A DNA stretch of 43,434 nucleotides from Alphaproteobacteria bacterium. Its GTDB lineage: Bacteria > Pseudomonadota > Alphaproteobacteria > Rickettsiales > UBA998. Both the position numbers and the translations under genes were made by a program. The stretch is from the NCBI GenBank assembly GCA_004293935.1, contig RDZH01000029.1:1-43434 (forward strand), read 5' to 3'. The notes under the pieces were generated by a model, which worked only from the letters and a program-made list of their open reading frames with translations, ran no database searches and was not told the origin of the DNA. Positions 1 through 7,004 of this stretch are shown one piece after another (position 1 is the stretch's first letter; each line of letters starts with the position of its first letter).

Positions 1-102
1 TGGCGTAGTCTTGGCGTTACCATGCAATATACTTCCCATAAATTGGTCTCCTTTAGATCAGTATAGCTTATGCCATAAGAAAAAGGAACCAAACAGATAA
101 CA
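1..102 (-). mobile_element. IS481-family insertion sequence, left end with transposase start (partial)
   Basis: On the minus strand an AAAGGAG ribosome site lies just before an ATG at 39-37, and the reading frame runs off the window edge as MGSILHGNAKTTP. This is the characteristic N-terminus of IS481-family transposases (DDE, with an N-terminal helix-turn-helix). The outer IS end probably lies near 102, where the minus strand reads TGTTATCTG; IS481 ends commonly begin TGT. That boundary is inferred because only one end is visible. The insertion explains the abrupt, unrelated tail of the helicase gene beside it. Confidence 0.65.
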
Positions 103-2482
103 AGCCCTCACGATGCTCACTCCATGCTTCAAGCCGTTCTTTGATCGCTTTGCGTGGTACATGTTCCAGTGATTCTACACCGAACGCTAATGGGAAGTCT
201 ATATCCAGCAGCGCACATAGCTTTTCCAGTTGTTGGGTGCAATCATCCACACATGTCGTATATTCCTCATACATAGATGCAATCAGGTCGCGTGACGGGA
301 TAGAGGCAAATGCCTTAAATAAAGTTAGATTCACCAGCGTGTCAGATAATCCCATCCGCCATTCGAGTAGACGCGTGCATTGTTCCCAGTCCGTTCTGTG
401 CGACTTCCAATGTACGCCGAACAGTTCACGACCATAAGCATCATGCTGTTCAAGTTCCTTATATGCTCGTTGCCATGACATCATGGCTTCTAGCACATCA
501 AGTTGCTCCTTATGTGCTTTAGGCAATGTGCCTACAAGCATCGATGCTAAGATTTTTTTAGAAGATCGGTATTTCCCATGCACAACACCCAACATGCTGT
601 CGCCATACATCACAAGATGCTGATGACATTCAGAAAAATCGTGCTGTTTTGCAATGTCTTTGAATACTGAGGAAATAAGTGTATCGAGTTCTTGGAAGCG
701 TTGTCCTGTAACCAGCAGATCACGCACGGCTTGAATATTATCTATCCAAGCAGATTGAGCAATACACTCTATATTGATGTGAGGCAGTGCCATATATGCA
801 CGGCATAGGTCGTGCGTTTTCTTAAAATCTCCTATGGTAGCGTTGTTTCGTGCAGGAAAATGGCGTTCTATGGTCTCTGCCAGCGTCATCATAAGATGAA
901 ATTGCTGCGTTACCTGCGTAAGAAGCGAGTCCAACTTCTGCGATTCTTTGGGAGAAAGTGAACTGCATTGCACGCCACGCCACGGATTTTTATTCATGCT
1001 CCCTGATTGCTTCAGTCGTGCAGCAATATCTGCAAGCAGATGCTTATGCTGTTGATAATCTGCGCTATCCCATGATTCAGGCTGCGAAAGAACAATAGCT
1101 GTCGCGTCAATGCCTTTATTTTTAAGGGCAATCAATCGTCCGATGATTTCATAAGGCGTGAACCCAGAAGGGTGTAAGGGGCTGTGCAACTTTAGTGCAT
1201 AATCCCTCAGCTTTGCGCCATAGGCTGCGGTTGCCTTTGCTGATTTTCCCTGATCATGCCCTCGTGGACTGCCAAGTTCCATCGTTTTTTTCAATTCCTC
1301 CAGCACATGACGTTTATTAGATTTATGGCTATGCAATTCAAGACACATAGCATCAAGCCCCACATACTGAAGGCGACGATAGACCACTTCTAATGCTGCC
1401 ATTTTTTCAGCAATAAATAATACTTTCTTGCCTTGGATGACTGCGCCCGCAATGATATTGGCAATGGTCTGGGATTTGCCCGTGCCTGGCGGTCCTTGAA
1501 TGACAAGGTCGCGCCCTTTCAGGACTTCATAAATCGCAACTGTTTGAGAACTATCGGCATCCACCACATGATACATCTCTTGAATGCTGAGATGATCATC
1601 TACATAGCTATCTTCGCTTATCAAAAATTCTTTAGAGGATGGAAAGCCATCACCGAGCAAACCTGCCACCAAGGGATGCGCATCAAGTCGTGTGGTGTCA
1701 GGCCATAGATCAACATCCAAATCACGAAACATCAGAAATTTGGCAAATGAATAAAATCCAAGCGTGATATCCTGTTCCTTGATTTCCCATCGCTTTTTGG
1801 AGCTAATGGATTCAGCCACATGGCGCATGTAGGCAGAGATATCTATCTCATCATGCGGTGGTAGCTCAGGAAGTACACAGCCAAATTCCATGTTCATTTT
1901 GGTGTAGAGCGATAAATTGATCGACACATCTTCTTCACGCCATGATAGATGGAATTGTTCTTTGGCGGTGCTGCGCGTAAGCGTGACGGGAATAAGTAAA
2001 AGTGGGGCGTAGAGTTCCCTATCTGAGCTATCCGATTCATACCATTTGATTGTTCCAAGCGTTAGATAGAGAATATTGACCCCTTGTTCTTCTTCTAGGG
2101 TACGGGCATCATAATACATACCCAACAAACGATTTTGTAAGCTCTCGGTGGTAAGCATCGTGGGGAGGCAACGATCGCTATTTCTTGCAATCATCTCTGC
2201 ATCATCTGCACACGTTATTTCCCCATCCTTTTTGTCCAACTTGGGAAGAAAGGACATGGATTTCTTTTCCTGCACTAAAATACGAAATAGATCGGCAGAT
2301 AATGCATGATGGATGGTGAGCAGCGTGGTGCTTTTTGACTTTTTGGGAATGTTCAGCAGACGATTACGCAGTGTTAAATCTAAAAGTGATGTACGACTTT
2401 CTTGAAGGATCGCGCCAATGGTGCGATGGCGCATAGATGATGTTGCGTCTGTCGTTTCTTTATGTGCCTGTTCCACGCTCAT
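68..2482 (-). CDS. DUF4011-type SF1 helicase/ATPase, 3'-truncated by an IS
   Basis: The N-terminal part carries the signature LLDLTLRNRLLNIPKK of DUF4011 proteins, and a Walker A motif GPPGTGKS lies at about residues 330-337, as in superfamily 1 helicases. Full members usually exceed 1200 residues and continue with a DExx Walker B, a second RecA domain and often a nuclease-like domain. This product stops at about 804 residues without any recognisable Walker B. The last dozen codons (ending SVWFLFLMA) read into the IS481 end, so the gene is a truncated remnant. The start at 2482 (MSVEQ) is preferred because GAGAGG sits about 7 bases upstream; an in-frame ATG at 2500 lacks this. Relatives are frequent in defence and genomic islands. 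It follows the hydrophilic gene by a short gap, so both may share a transcript. Confidence 0.75.
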   Translation of the reverse strand: MSVEQAHKETTDATSSMRHRTIGAILQESRTSLLDLTLRNRLLNIPKKSKSTTLLTIHHALSADLFRILVQEKKSMSFLPKLDKKDGEITCADDAEMIARNSDRCLPTMLTTESLQNRLLGMYYDARTLEEEQGVNILYLTLGTIKWYESDSSDRELYAPLLLIPVTLTRSTAKEQFHLSWREEDVSINLSLYTKMNMEFGCVLPELPPHDEIDISAYMRHVAESISSKKRWEIKEQDITLGFYSFAKFLMFRDLDVDLWPDTTRLDAHPLVAGLLGDGFPSSKEFLISEDSYVDDHLSIQEMYHVVDADSSQTVAIYEVLKGRDLVIQGPPGTGKSQTIANIIAGAVIQGKKVLFIAEKMAALEVVYRRLQYVGLDAMCLELHSHKSNKRHVLEELKKTMELGSPRGHDQGKSAKATAAYGAKLRDYALKLHSPLHPSGFTPYEIIGRLIALKNKGIDATAIVLSQPESWDSADYQQHKHLLADIAARLKQSGSMNKNPWRGVQCSSLSPKESQKLDSLLTQVTQQFHLMMTLAETIERHFPARNNATIGDFKKTHDLCRAYMALPHINIECIAQSAWIDNIQAVRDLLVTGQRFQELDTLISSVFKDIAKQHDFSECHQHLVMYGDSMLGVVHGKYRSSKKILASMLVGTLPKAHKEQLDVLEAMMSWQRAYKELEQHDAYGRELFGVHWKSHRTDWEQCTRLLEWRMGLSDTLVNLTLFKAFASIPSRDLIASMYEEYTTCVDDCTQQLEKLCALLDIDFPLAFGVESLEHVPRKAIKERLEAWSEHREGLLSVWFLFLMA

Positions 2483-2547
2483 CGTGCATCCTCTCATCAT
2501 ACCTGCATTGCAGCATTAAACTATATTGGAAGAAACGGATAATACAA

Positions 2548-3405
2548 TCAAAGATTGTGATCTCGTTCTTGCTCGTGCGATATGCCCTGCATATAAGGCA
2601 AGAATTCCTGTTCAAAAAAATCATATCCAAGTTTGTGACGTAATTCCGTCAATAGTGCTGCAACGAGGTCTGTTTTTGCCTGTTCTGGTGTATAAAATAC
2701 CGCAATTCCTTGTTCGATTTTGATGAGATATTCTTTTTTGATCAGTGACTTCGTAACGCTATCCGTGCCACCCTGATCCTGATTGAATAACGCAAAACTT
2801 ATCGGATGAACAGCTAGGCTCAAACGCGCATCACGTTCACCGCACAGCACATAATGATCTGGTTGCGCCATATCCACTTTATAATGGGGTATGGTACAAC
2901 GTACTGTGATTCTATCGCCTTCTATTTTAGGATTAATTTTATCATGAAAAAGTTCAGTGAGGCTTTGAATGGTTTGCGAAAATTGCTGATGCAGTGCGGG
3001 CATATGATTCAGTAGATCAAAAAATTCTAATGCGTCATGGATGGGTTGTTGCATGGTAGCATTCATCTGCGCAACAAGCAGATTGGCGGCATCTAGGGCT
3101 GCTTTTTGCTTTTGCTCTTCTTGACTGATCTCCTTATGGATGGAGGAGGCAAGCATCACACATCGAGCGATGTTTTTGTTTGATTTGCTGGGTTTCATCG
3201 TTCCCATTCCCACAGGAGGTTTAGTATAAACATCTCCAGTTGCATCATGTGTTCCCCTTTCGGAACTACTGGGTCTGGCTCGTCCTCGATCATCATTTCT
3301 GGCATTACTGTTGCTGGTATCCGACTTTTCATTCTTCCGTGCGCTGTCTCTATCCAGTTCATCATTACGATTTCTTCCGCTATCTCTGGCGGAGTCATTT
3401 TCCAA
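2548..3405 (-). CDS. Hypothetical protein with disordered N-terminus; probably 5'-interrupted
   Basis: I do not recognise the family. The first 75 residues are very rich in Ser, Arg, Asp and Asn (probably disordered), followed by a helical segment and a folded-looking C-terminal half of about 130 residues. The start at 3405 is a TTG without a clear ribosome site. The same frame continues upstream with the same composition to an ATG at 3597, interrupted only by a TAG at 3441-3439. One nonsense mutation, or a sequence error, would therefore explain a single gene of about 350 codons (3597-2548). It lies between a small lipoprotein gene and the helicase, all on the minus strand, suggesting one operon. 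Confidence 0.5.
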   Translation of the reverse strand: MENDSARDSGRNRNDELDRDSARKNEKSDTSNSNARNDDRGRARPSSSERGTHDATGDVYTKPPVGMGTMKPSKSNKNIARCVMLASSIHKEISQEEQKQKAALDAANLLVAQMNATMQQPIHDALEFFDLLNHMPALHQQFSQTIQSLTELFHDKINPKIEGDRITVRCTIPHYKVDMAQPDHYVLCGERDARLSLAVHPISFALFNQDQGGTDSVTKSLIKKEYLIKIEQGIAVFYTPEQAKTDLVAALLTELRHKLGYDFFEQEFLPYMQGISHEQERDHNL

Positions 3406-3614
3406 CTCACGTTCAATAGCGTGTTCTGCATTGATAGGCTATCTAACAGATCGTTTAGCGTTTCTGGATGAGACATCCCTATCAGCCAACTTAGACGATC
3501 CCGTATCAGGCTGAGATATTGCTGTTTGGTCACTTCGCCTTGGATTTCTTTGTGAACTCTCACCAATAGAGGTCGCGGATGATCCCTTAGCGTCCATACT
3601 TTGCGTGTTTTCAT
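3195..3614 (-). CDS. Doubtful 139-codon ORF overlapping the hydrophilic gene
   Basis: This frame opens at an ATG preceded by AGGAT at good spacing (MKTRKVWTLRDHP), and its first 70 residues look plausible. From about residue 75 it overlaps the start of the 2548-3405 gene in another frame. It is then unusually rich in Met and Trp, with many rare-looking ATA, AGG, CGG and CTA codons. It may be a shadow of an originally longer hydrophilic gene in the other frame, or the true 5' part joined to that gene by a frameshift. No family is recognised. Confidence 0.25.
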   Translation of the reverse strand: MKTRKVWTLRDHPRPLLVRVHKEIQGEVTKQQYLSLIRDRLSWLIGMSHPETLNDLLDSLSMQNTLLNVSWKMTPPEIAEEIVMMNWIETAHGRMKSRIPATVMPEMMIEDEPDPVVPKGEHMMQLEMFILNLLWEWER

Positions 3615-3659
3615 TGGTTTATCCTATATGCGCATGATGATTGTTCTATACACAGTGAC

Positions 3660-3773
3660 TTAAAGGCTTTTTGAATAAAAAAGGGACTTTACTTCTGCAT
3701 CTGTTAGGTGCAGCGGTTCGCACGCAGTAAGCGCGATACAAAAAAGTGAGGCATAAAGAAATCGATGGTTCAT
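3660..3773 (-). CDS. Small 37-residue lipoprotein
   Basis: The product begins MNHRFLYASLFCIALTACEP, a classic lipoprotein signal: basic n-region, hydrophobic core and lipobox LTAC with Cys at residue 18. Only about 19 residues follow the lipidated cysteine. A GGGAG ribosome site precedes the ATG at 3773. Size and design resemble small lipoproteins such as VirB7-like, entericidin-like or lysis proteins, but the mature part gives no family match I can name. It stands 46 bases upstream of the ATG at 3614 and just downstream of the structured, terminator-ended segment at 3800-4050, so it may head the operon running to the helicase. Confidence 0.7.
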   Translation of the reverse strand: MNHRFLYASLFCIALTACEPLHLTDAEVKSLFYSKSL

Positions 3774-3799
3774 AGATTGACACTCCCATGTTGTTGACC

Positions 3800-3829
3800 A
3801 AAAAAATCACCAATCTTGCGACTGGCGAT
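3800..3829 (-). terminator. Rho-independent terminator, minus strand
   Basis: Read on the minus strand, ATCGCCAGTC, a GCAA tetraloop and GATTGGTGAT form a 10-bp stem (two G-U pairs), directly followed by a run of Ts. It lies 26 bases upstream of the lipoprotein start, so it ends either an upstream small RNA or an attenuated leader of that operon. Confidence 0.75.
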
Positions 3830-4050
3830 CGGGGAGTTGAGAAAATCTAATTGGAGACTCCTACTATCCTTTTAGCTTACGCCTTGGACATACGATAGCA
3901 GCTCCCCGACCATAAAGGTCAGGGAGTATGATAACGGTCACACTGACACCGCCAATTACAGAGGTTCTCACGCCCCACGTTGAACGACTTTGCTCAACGC
4001 GCAGTCATTAGAGCATGGGATCGCGAGAATTGCAACGGTTTTTTTGAATG
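3829..4050 (-). ncRNA. Candidate structured RNA or leader; possibly a decayed IS200/IS605 end
   Basis: No ORF of useful length is present. Segment 3829-3839 pairs with 3899-3909 (11 bp, core CTCCCCGA). The second arm can instead form a local hairpin with 3917-3926 (10 bp, one mismatch, ATAAA loop), giving mutually exclusive folds. A further small hairpin lies near 3979-4000. The minus-strand transcript would end at the terminator at 3800-3829. These features fit a cis-regulatory leader, an independent small RNA, or the structured 3' end of a TnpB-type element. I match it to no known RNA family, including tmRNA, RNase P RNA, SRP RNA or 6S RNA. Confidence 0.35.
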
Positions 4051-4445
4051 GATCAATCCTCGTGATGTCGCAACTTCGTCACTAAAGAGGGTATTTTTTT
4101 GACTCATATCTACAGATATTCTCTTATCCAACCTCGCCCTATCACCCGATATACAAGCATTCGCCTAGTTTTTTATGAATGATAGGCTCATTCATCTATA
4201 TGTGTCGAACGCGCTTACTTGGATGGAATATCGCATAAGAAAGCCCCAGATTTCCTAGCATGATACCATGCGCTCGATGTTATTTAACCTACGATACCGC
4301 ATCTATTTATCTATTTTACTAGATATAATTCCACGTCTATAGTGATTCTTTCTAATGGCTACGAGCGCAACAGTATATTGACTTATCTTGGTGTCACTTG
4401 ATAGTTTAGATGAGATGCAATAACTTAACATTTTTCTAGTAAAAA
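4051..4445. other. Gene-poor stretch, nothing recognised
   Basis: AT-rich sequence with only very short open frames on both strands. One, 37 codons on the minus strand starting MSQKNTLFSDEVATS near 4103, has no good ribosome site. No tRNA, repeat array or IS end was recognised. It separates the lipoprotein/helicase block from the TIGR04255 operon and is probably decayed mobile DNA. Confidence 0.4.
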
Positions 4446-5255
4446 TTAAGTTTGCGCTGGGAACTCACCTCCAGGCGTTTCCCTTTCAGATAAATAGTCA
4501 AGCAAAAGGATTTTTGTACCTCGTATCATAGCGAGAGTAATTTGGTCTTCTCTTAACAATGAAACCTTTTCACCTAAGAAATCGATTTCATTATTGTTTA
4601 CAAGTATTGCTTTAAGTTCTTCTACTATTTTTTCGCAACGATCATAATCAGCACTTCCAATATCTGCTTCAACAGAAAGCAGAATATTAACGTCATATGG
4701 TGTAACAGCATTTAGCTCTTCATCAACAGGATCTACGATTATATAAGCGGCCGTGAATGAGGTGCCAATTTTCTTGAATTTTTCACCTATATGCTTTTCA
4801 TAGGGTTTGAAGCGTTTATTGAATTCATCAGGAAAAGCTGGCGCAGTATATCTTGATGCAATCCACTTTATTATAAGTTCCTTGGATTTTTCATCAAGAC
4901 GTCCTTTTGTTGGGGAAATCCCGTCCAACCCCTTTCTATCAAAAAAGCCTCTTTCGTGAATTAGTAATCCATATGGCTTTGCTTCACCATCACCATGCAA
5001 ATCAAGATGCAATATTCTTCGATTGTTCCTTCCAACATAGGTATTATCTTTTTTAGTTATTGGCCTTGCCAAGATATATTCAACAAGAGGTTCTTTACCA
5101 AAATCTAAGATGCTAACAGAGCAGCTATGGGTTAGAACTATGTATACCCCATTTTGATCGTGATGAGCTGCAGGAATTAGCTCACTCGTGCTACCAAGTT
5201 CACTTAACACAAAGGTGTCACACTGTCGCCAATCTGCAATACATGAAGCTGTCAT
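4446..5255 (-). CDS. Hypothetical protein, third gene of the TIGR04255-type operon
   Basis: A 269-residue soluble protein with no signal peptide or membrane segment and no family I can name with confidence. Near residues 36-60 it has YIVLTHSCSV followed by EPLVEYILARPI. This resembles the V-L-T-x-x-C ... EP-x-V-E pattern of uncharacterised proteins often met in island and defence gene clusters, but that link is inference. The ATG at 5255 stands 8 bases after the stop of the HTH gene, so translation is probably coupled. It is the last gene of the three-gene operon 6728-4446. Confidence 0.7.
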   Translation of the reverse strand: MTASCIADWRQCDTFVLSELGSTSELIPAAHHDQNGVYIVLTHSCSVSILDFGKEPLVEYILARPITKKDNTYVGRNNRRILHLDLHGDGEAKPYGLLIHERGFFDRKGLDGISPTKGRLDEKSKELIIKWIASRYTAPAFPDEFNKRFKPYEKHIGEKFKKIGTSFTAAYIIVDPVDEELNAVTPYDVNILLSVEADIGSADYDRCEKIVEELKAILVNNNEIDFLGEKVSLLREDQITLAMIRGTKILLLDYLSERETPGGEFPAQT

Positions 5256-5263
5256 TTTTTGCG

Positions 5264-5896
5264 TTATCCCTCGTCCGATATTGCCTCATAAATATCGGGC
5301 ATAGAACCTCTAGATTTTCCCTGCTTCCATGCCCCGAATGGAATACGATTTTTATCGTCGATAGAAGAGATAAGCATTTTTGCTACATCGCTTGGATCGT
5401 ACTCAGCATGTACAAGCAAGTTTTCTAATGTCCTGCCTTCGTGAATCATTCGATTCCTATATATATTAAGTCTTTGCTTAATATCATGAGGTAGATATTG
5501 AGCAAAATTCTCTAGCCATTGTATCCTCGATTCTGTATCACTTCTAAAGTTAGTAGTTTTATTATCTAGCCAGTCATAGATTGTCGTTCTTGACACATGT
5601 AAAACGGCCGCAGCAAAGCTTTTATTGATTGATAATTCCTGAATCAGCGTACTAACTCTATTGCTGATGAGAATATGTTCACTATCTCCTAAGCTAGGAA
5701 AAAGTTGCTTTCCGTCTTGAATTATGCTTTTTATGTTACCCTTTATATTATCAGTATGACTATTATAAGAGAATATAATTATAAGGTCATTCACTCCATA
5801 TCTTATAAGCGGCTCCTTATAACTTTTCTCGTAAAGACTTTGGATTCGAGTGACTTGAGTAGGGGGATGGTTAAAATCACATGCAAAAGCTGGCAT
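5264..5896 (-). CDS. HTH protein, middle gene of the three-gene operon
   Basis: A 210-residue protein. Around residues 85-115 it contains SFAAAVLHVSRTTIYDWLDNK, a good helix-turn-helix of the Xre/resolvase type. The C-terminal part (LENLLVHAEYDPSDVAKMLIS...) is helical, in the position of the toxin-binding domain of some Xre-type antitoxins, but I cannot assign it to one. AAGGAG lies about 7 bases upstream of the ATG and overlaps the last codons of the preceding gene, so the two are tightly coupled. It is the obvious candidate for autoregulation through the repeats at 6745-6788. Confidence 0.7.
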   Translation of the reverse strand: MPAFACDFNHPPTQVTRIQSLYEKSYKEPLIRYGVNDLIIIFSYNSHTDNIKGNIKSIIQDGKQLFPSLGDSEHILISNRVSTLIQELSINKSFAAAVLHVSRTTIYDWLDNKTTNFRSDTESRIQWLENFAQYLPHDIKQRLNIYRNRMIHEGRTLENLLVHAEYDPSDVAKMLISSIDDKNRIPFGAWKQGKSRGSMPDIYEAISDEG

Positions 5897-5897
5897 A

Positions 5898-6728
5898 CTA
5901 CTTCTCCTTTCTCCGATTCAGTTCTTCAGGCGTAATGACTGCTCTAAAAGCTAATGATGCGAATTGGTGAAATTCATTCATCTCCTCAATAACTGCAATT
6001 GAATTAAAGGGTTCACTCTTGCCGCCCATATTTCTGATTACCTCAAAATCTGCCATTATAAGCGGAGAATCATGTGGCGGTTTATTCATTAGGTCTGGAT
6101 TTAACGCTAGCCTTAAGGGAACCAGATCATTTGGAATGTGCGCTCCCTGCTTTTCCGCAAAAGAATACGTTCTTATAATAAGAGACGTATCTTTTTCTAT
6201 GCTAACCATGTGTTCTTGTCTTGAGAAAGCATGTACAGTAGCCTCAATCTGTGGAAACTTTGGAGGAAGAAATTTATCTGTTATAATATCTGACGGTTCA
6301 CTCTCCTTAGGTAGAGGTATGCGATCTACCTGCCTGAAAGCAATGCCTGAATGATATTTCAGTCGTGTAACTTCATGAAAAATATTGATTGCTTTTTGAA
6401 ATCTTTCTCCAAAATCCTTAAAATGCTCATATTGTATGGTTTGCAAAATCAATCTGTTTTCAGTAAGAACCAGCCCCCAATTAAGATCAGGATCATTGAA
6501 TACATAGTGCTTAATCTCTCTATCAGCCGTTCTCCCCGTATGGTCGACTTCACTAATTACCACCTCCAAGGTAGAGGAACCAGGGTATTCATCCCTAAGC
6601 TTATCTTGGATTTTTCTAATGTATTCATGTATGTTTTGCAAGTTTATAAAAACGAATCCTGCGGTATAAACTAAAGGTGGATTTTTTAATTTTCCAACGC
6701 TTTCGTAGTTTTGCATAGACACCCCCAT
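5898..6728 (-). CDS. TIGR04255-like family protein
   Basis: A 276-residue protein beginning MGVSMQNYESVGKLKNPPLV. The N-terminal pattern (K-N-P-P-L-V followed by a beta strand, then a W-G-L-V-L-T-E-N-R-L-I-L-Q strand with a Y-E-H-F motif) matches the sporadically distributed TIGR04255 family, whose function is unknown. No transmembrane or signal sequence is seen. GGGGAG lies 8 bases before the chosen ATG; a second ATG four codons later is possible. It opens a minus-strand operon with an HTH gene and an unknown gene, next to integration genes. That context suggests a defence or toxin-antitoxin-like cassette, without proof. Confidence 0.7.
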   Translation of the reverse strand: MGVSMQNYESVGKLKNPPLVYTAGFVFINLQNIHEYIRKIQDKLRDEYPGSSTLEVVISEVDHTGRTADREIKHYVFNDPDLNWGLVLTENRLILQTIQYEHFKDFGERFQKAINIFHEVTRLKYHSGIAFRQVDRIPLPKESEPSDIITDKFLPPKFPQIEATVHAFSRQEHMVSIEKDTSLIIRTYSFAEKQGAHIPNDLVPLRLALNPDLMNKPPHDSPLIMADFEVIRNMGGKSEPFNSIAVIEEMNEFHQFASLAFRAVITPEELNRRKEK

Positions 6729-6744
6729 TTGTACTCCCCTTAAA

Positions 6745-6788
6745 CTTTACACTTTACTTTACACTAATTCAACAAATAATGTGTAAAC
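6745..6788 (-). promoter_or_regulatory. Operator-like repeats before the TIGR04255 operon
   Basis: CTTTACAC occurs twice as a direct repeat with a 12-bp period (6745-6752 and 6757-6764), and an inverted copy GTGTAAAC lies at 6781-6788. The cluster is 17-60 bases upstream of the first ATG, where a promoter is expected, and is a likely binding site for the HTH protein of the operon. Confidence 0.5.
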
Positions 6789-7004
6789 TTTGCATTCTAT
6801 GATGCGCTCTGGAAGTTGTGTTATGACTTTACATATATAGAACACACGAAAATGACATACGATATATTGAGCCTAAAACTAAAGAAAAACCTTATATTTT
6901 CATGTTTTATATCATTCCCTATACCATACATAGCATATCATGGATAAGCCTATATAAGCAAGCTCTCTGTCTTTCGCAGTACATGATTTGCGGAATGCAT
7001 CACC

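Noticed and set aside
3829-4050. tmRNA, RNase P RNA, SRP RNA or 6S RNA at the structured segment
   Set aside because: None of the conserved core sequences of these RNAs could be found on either strand.
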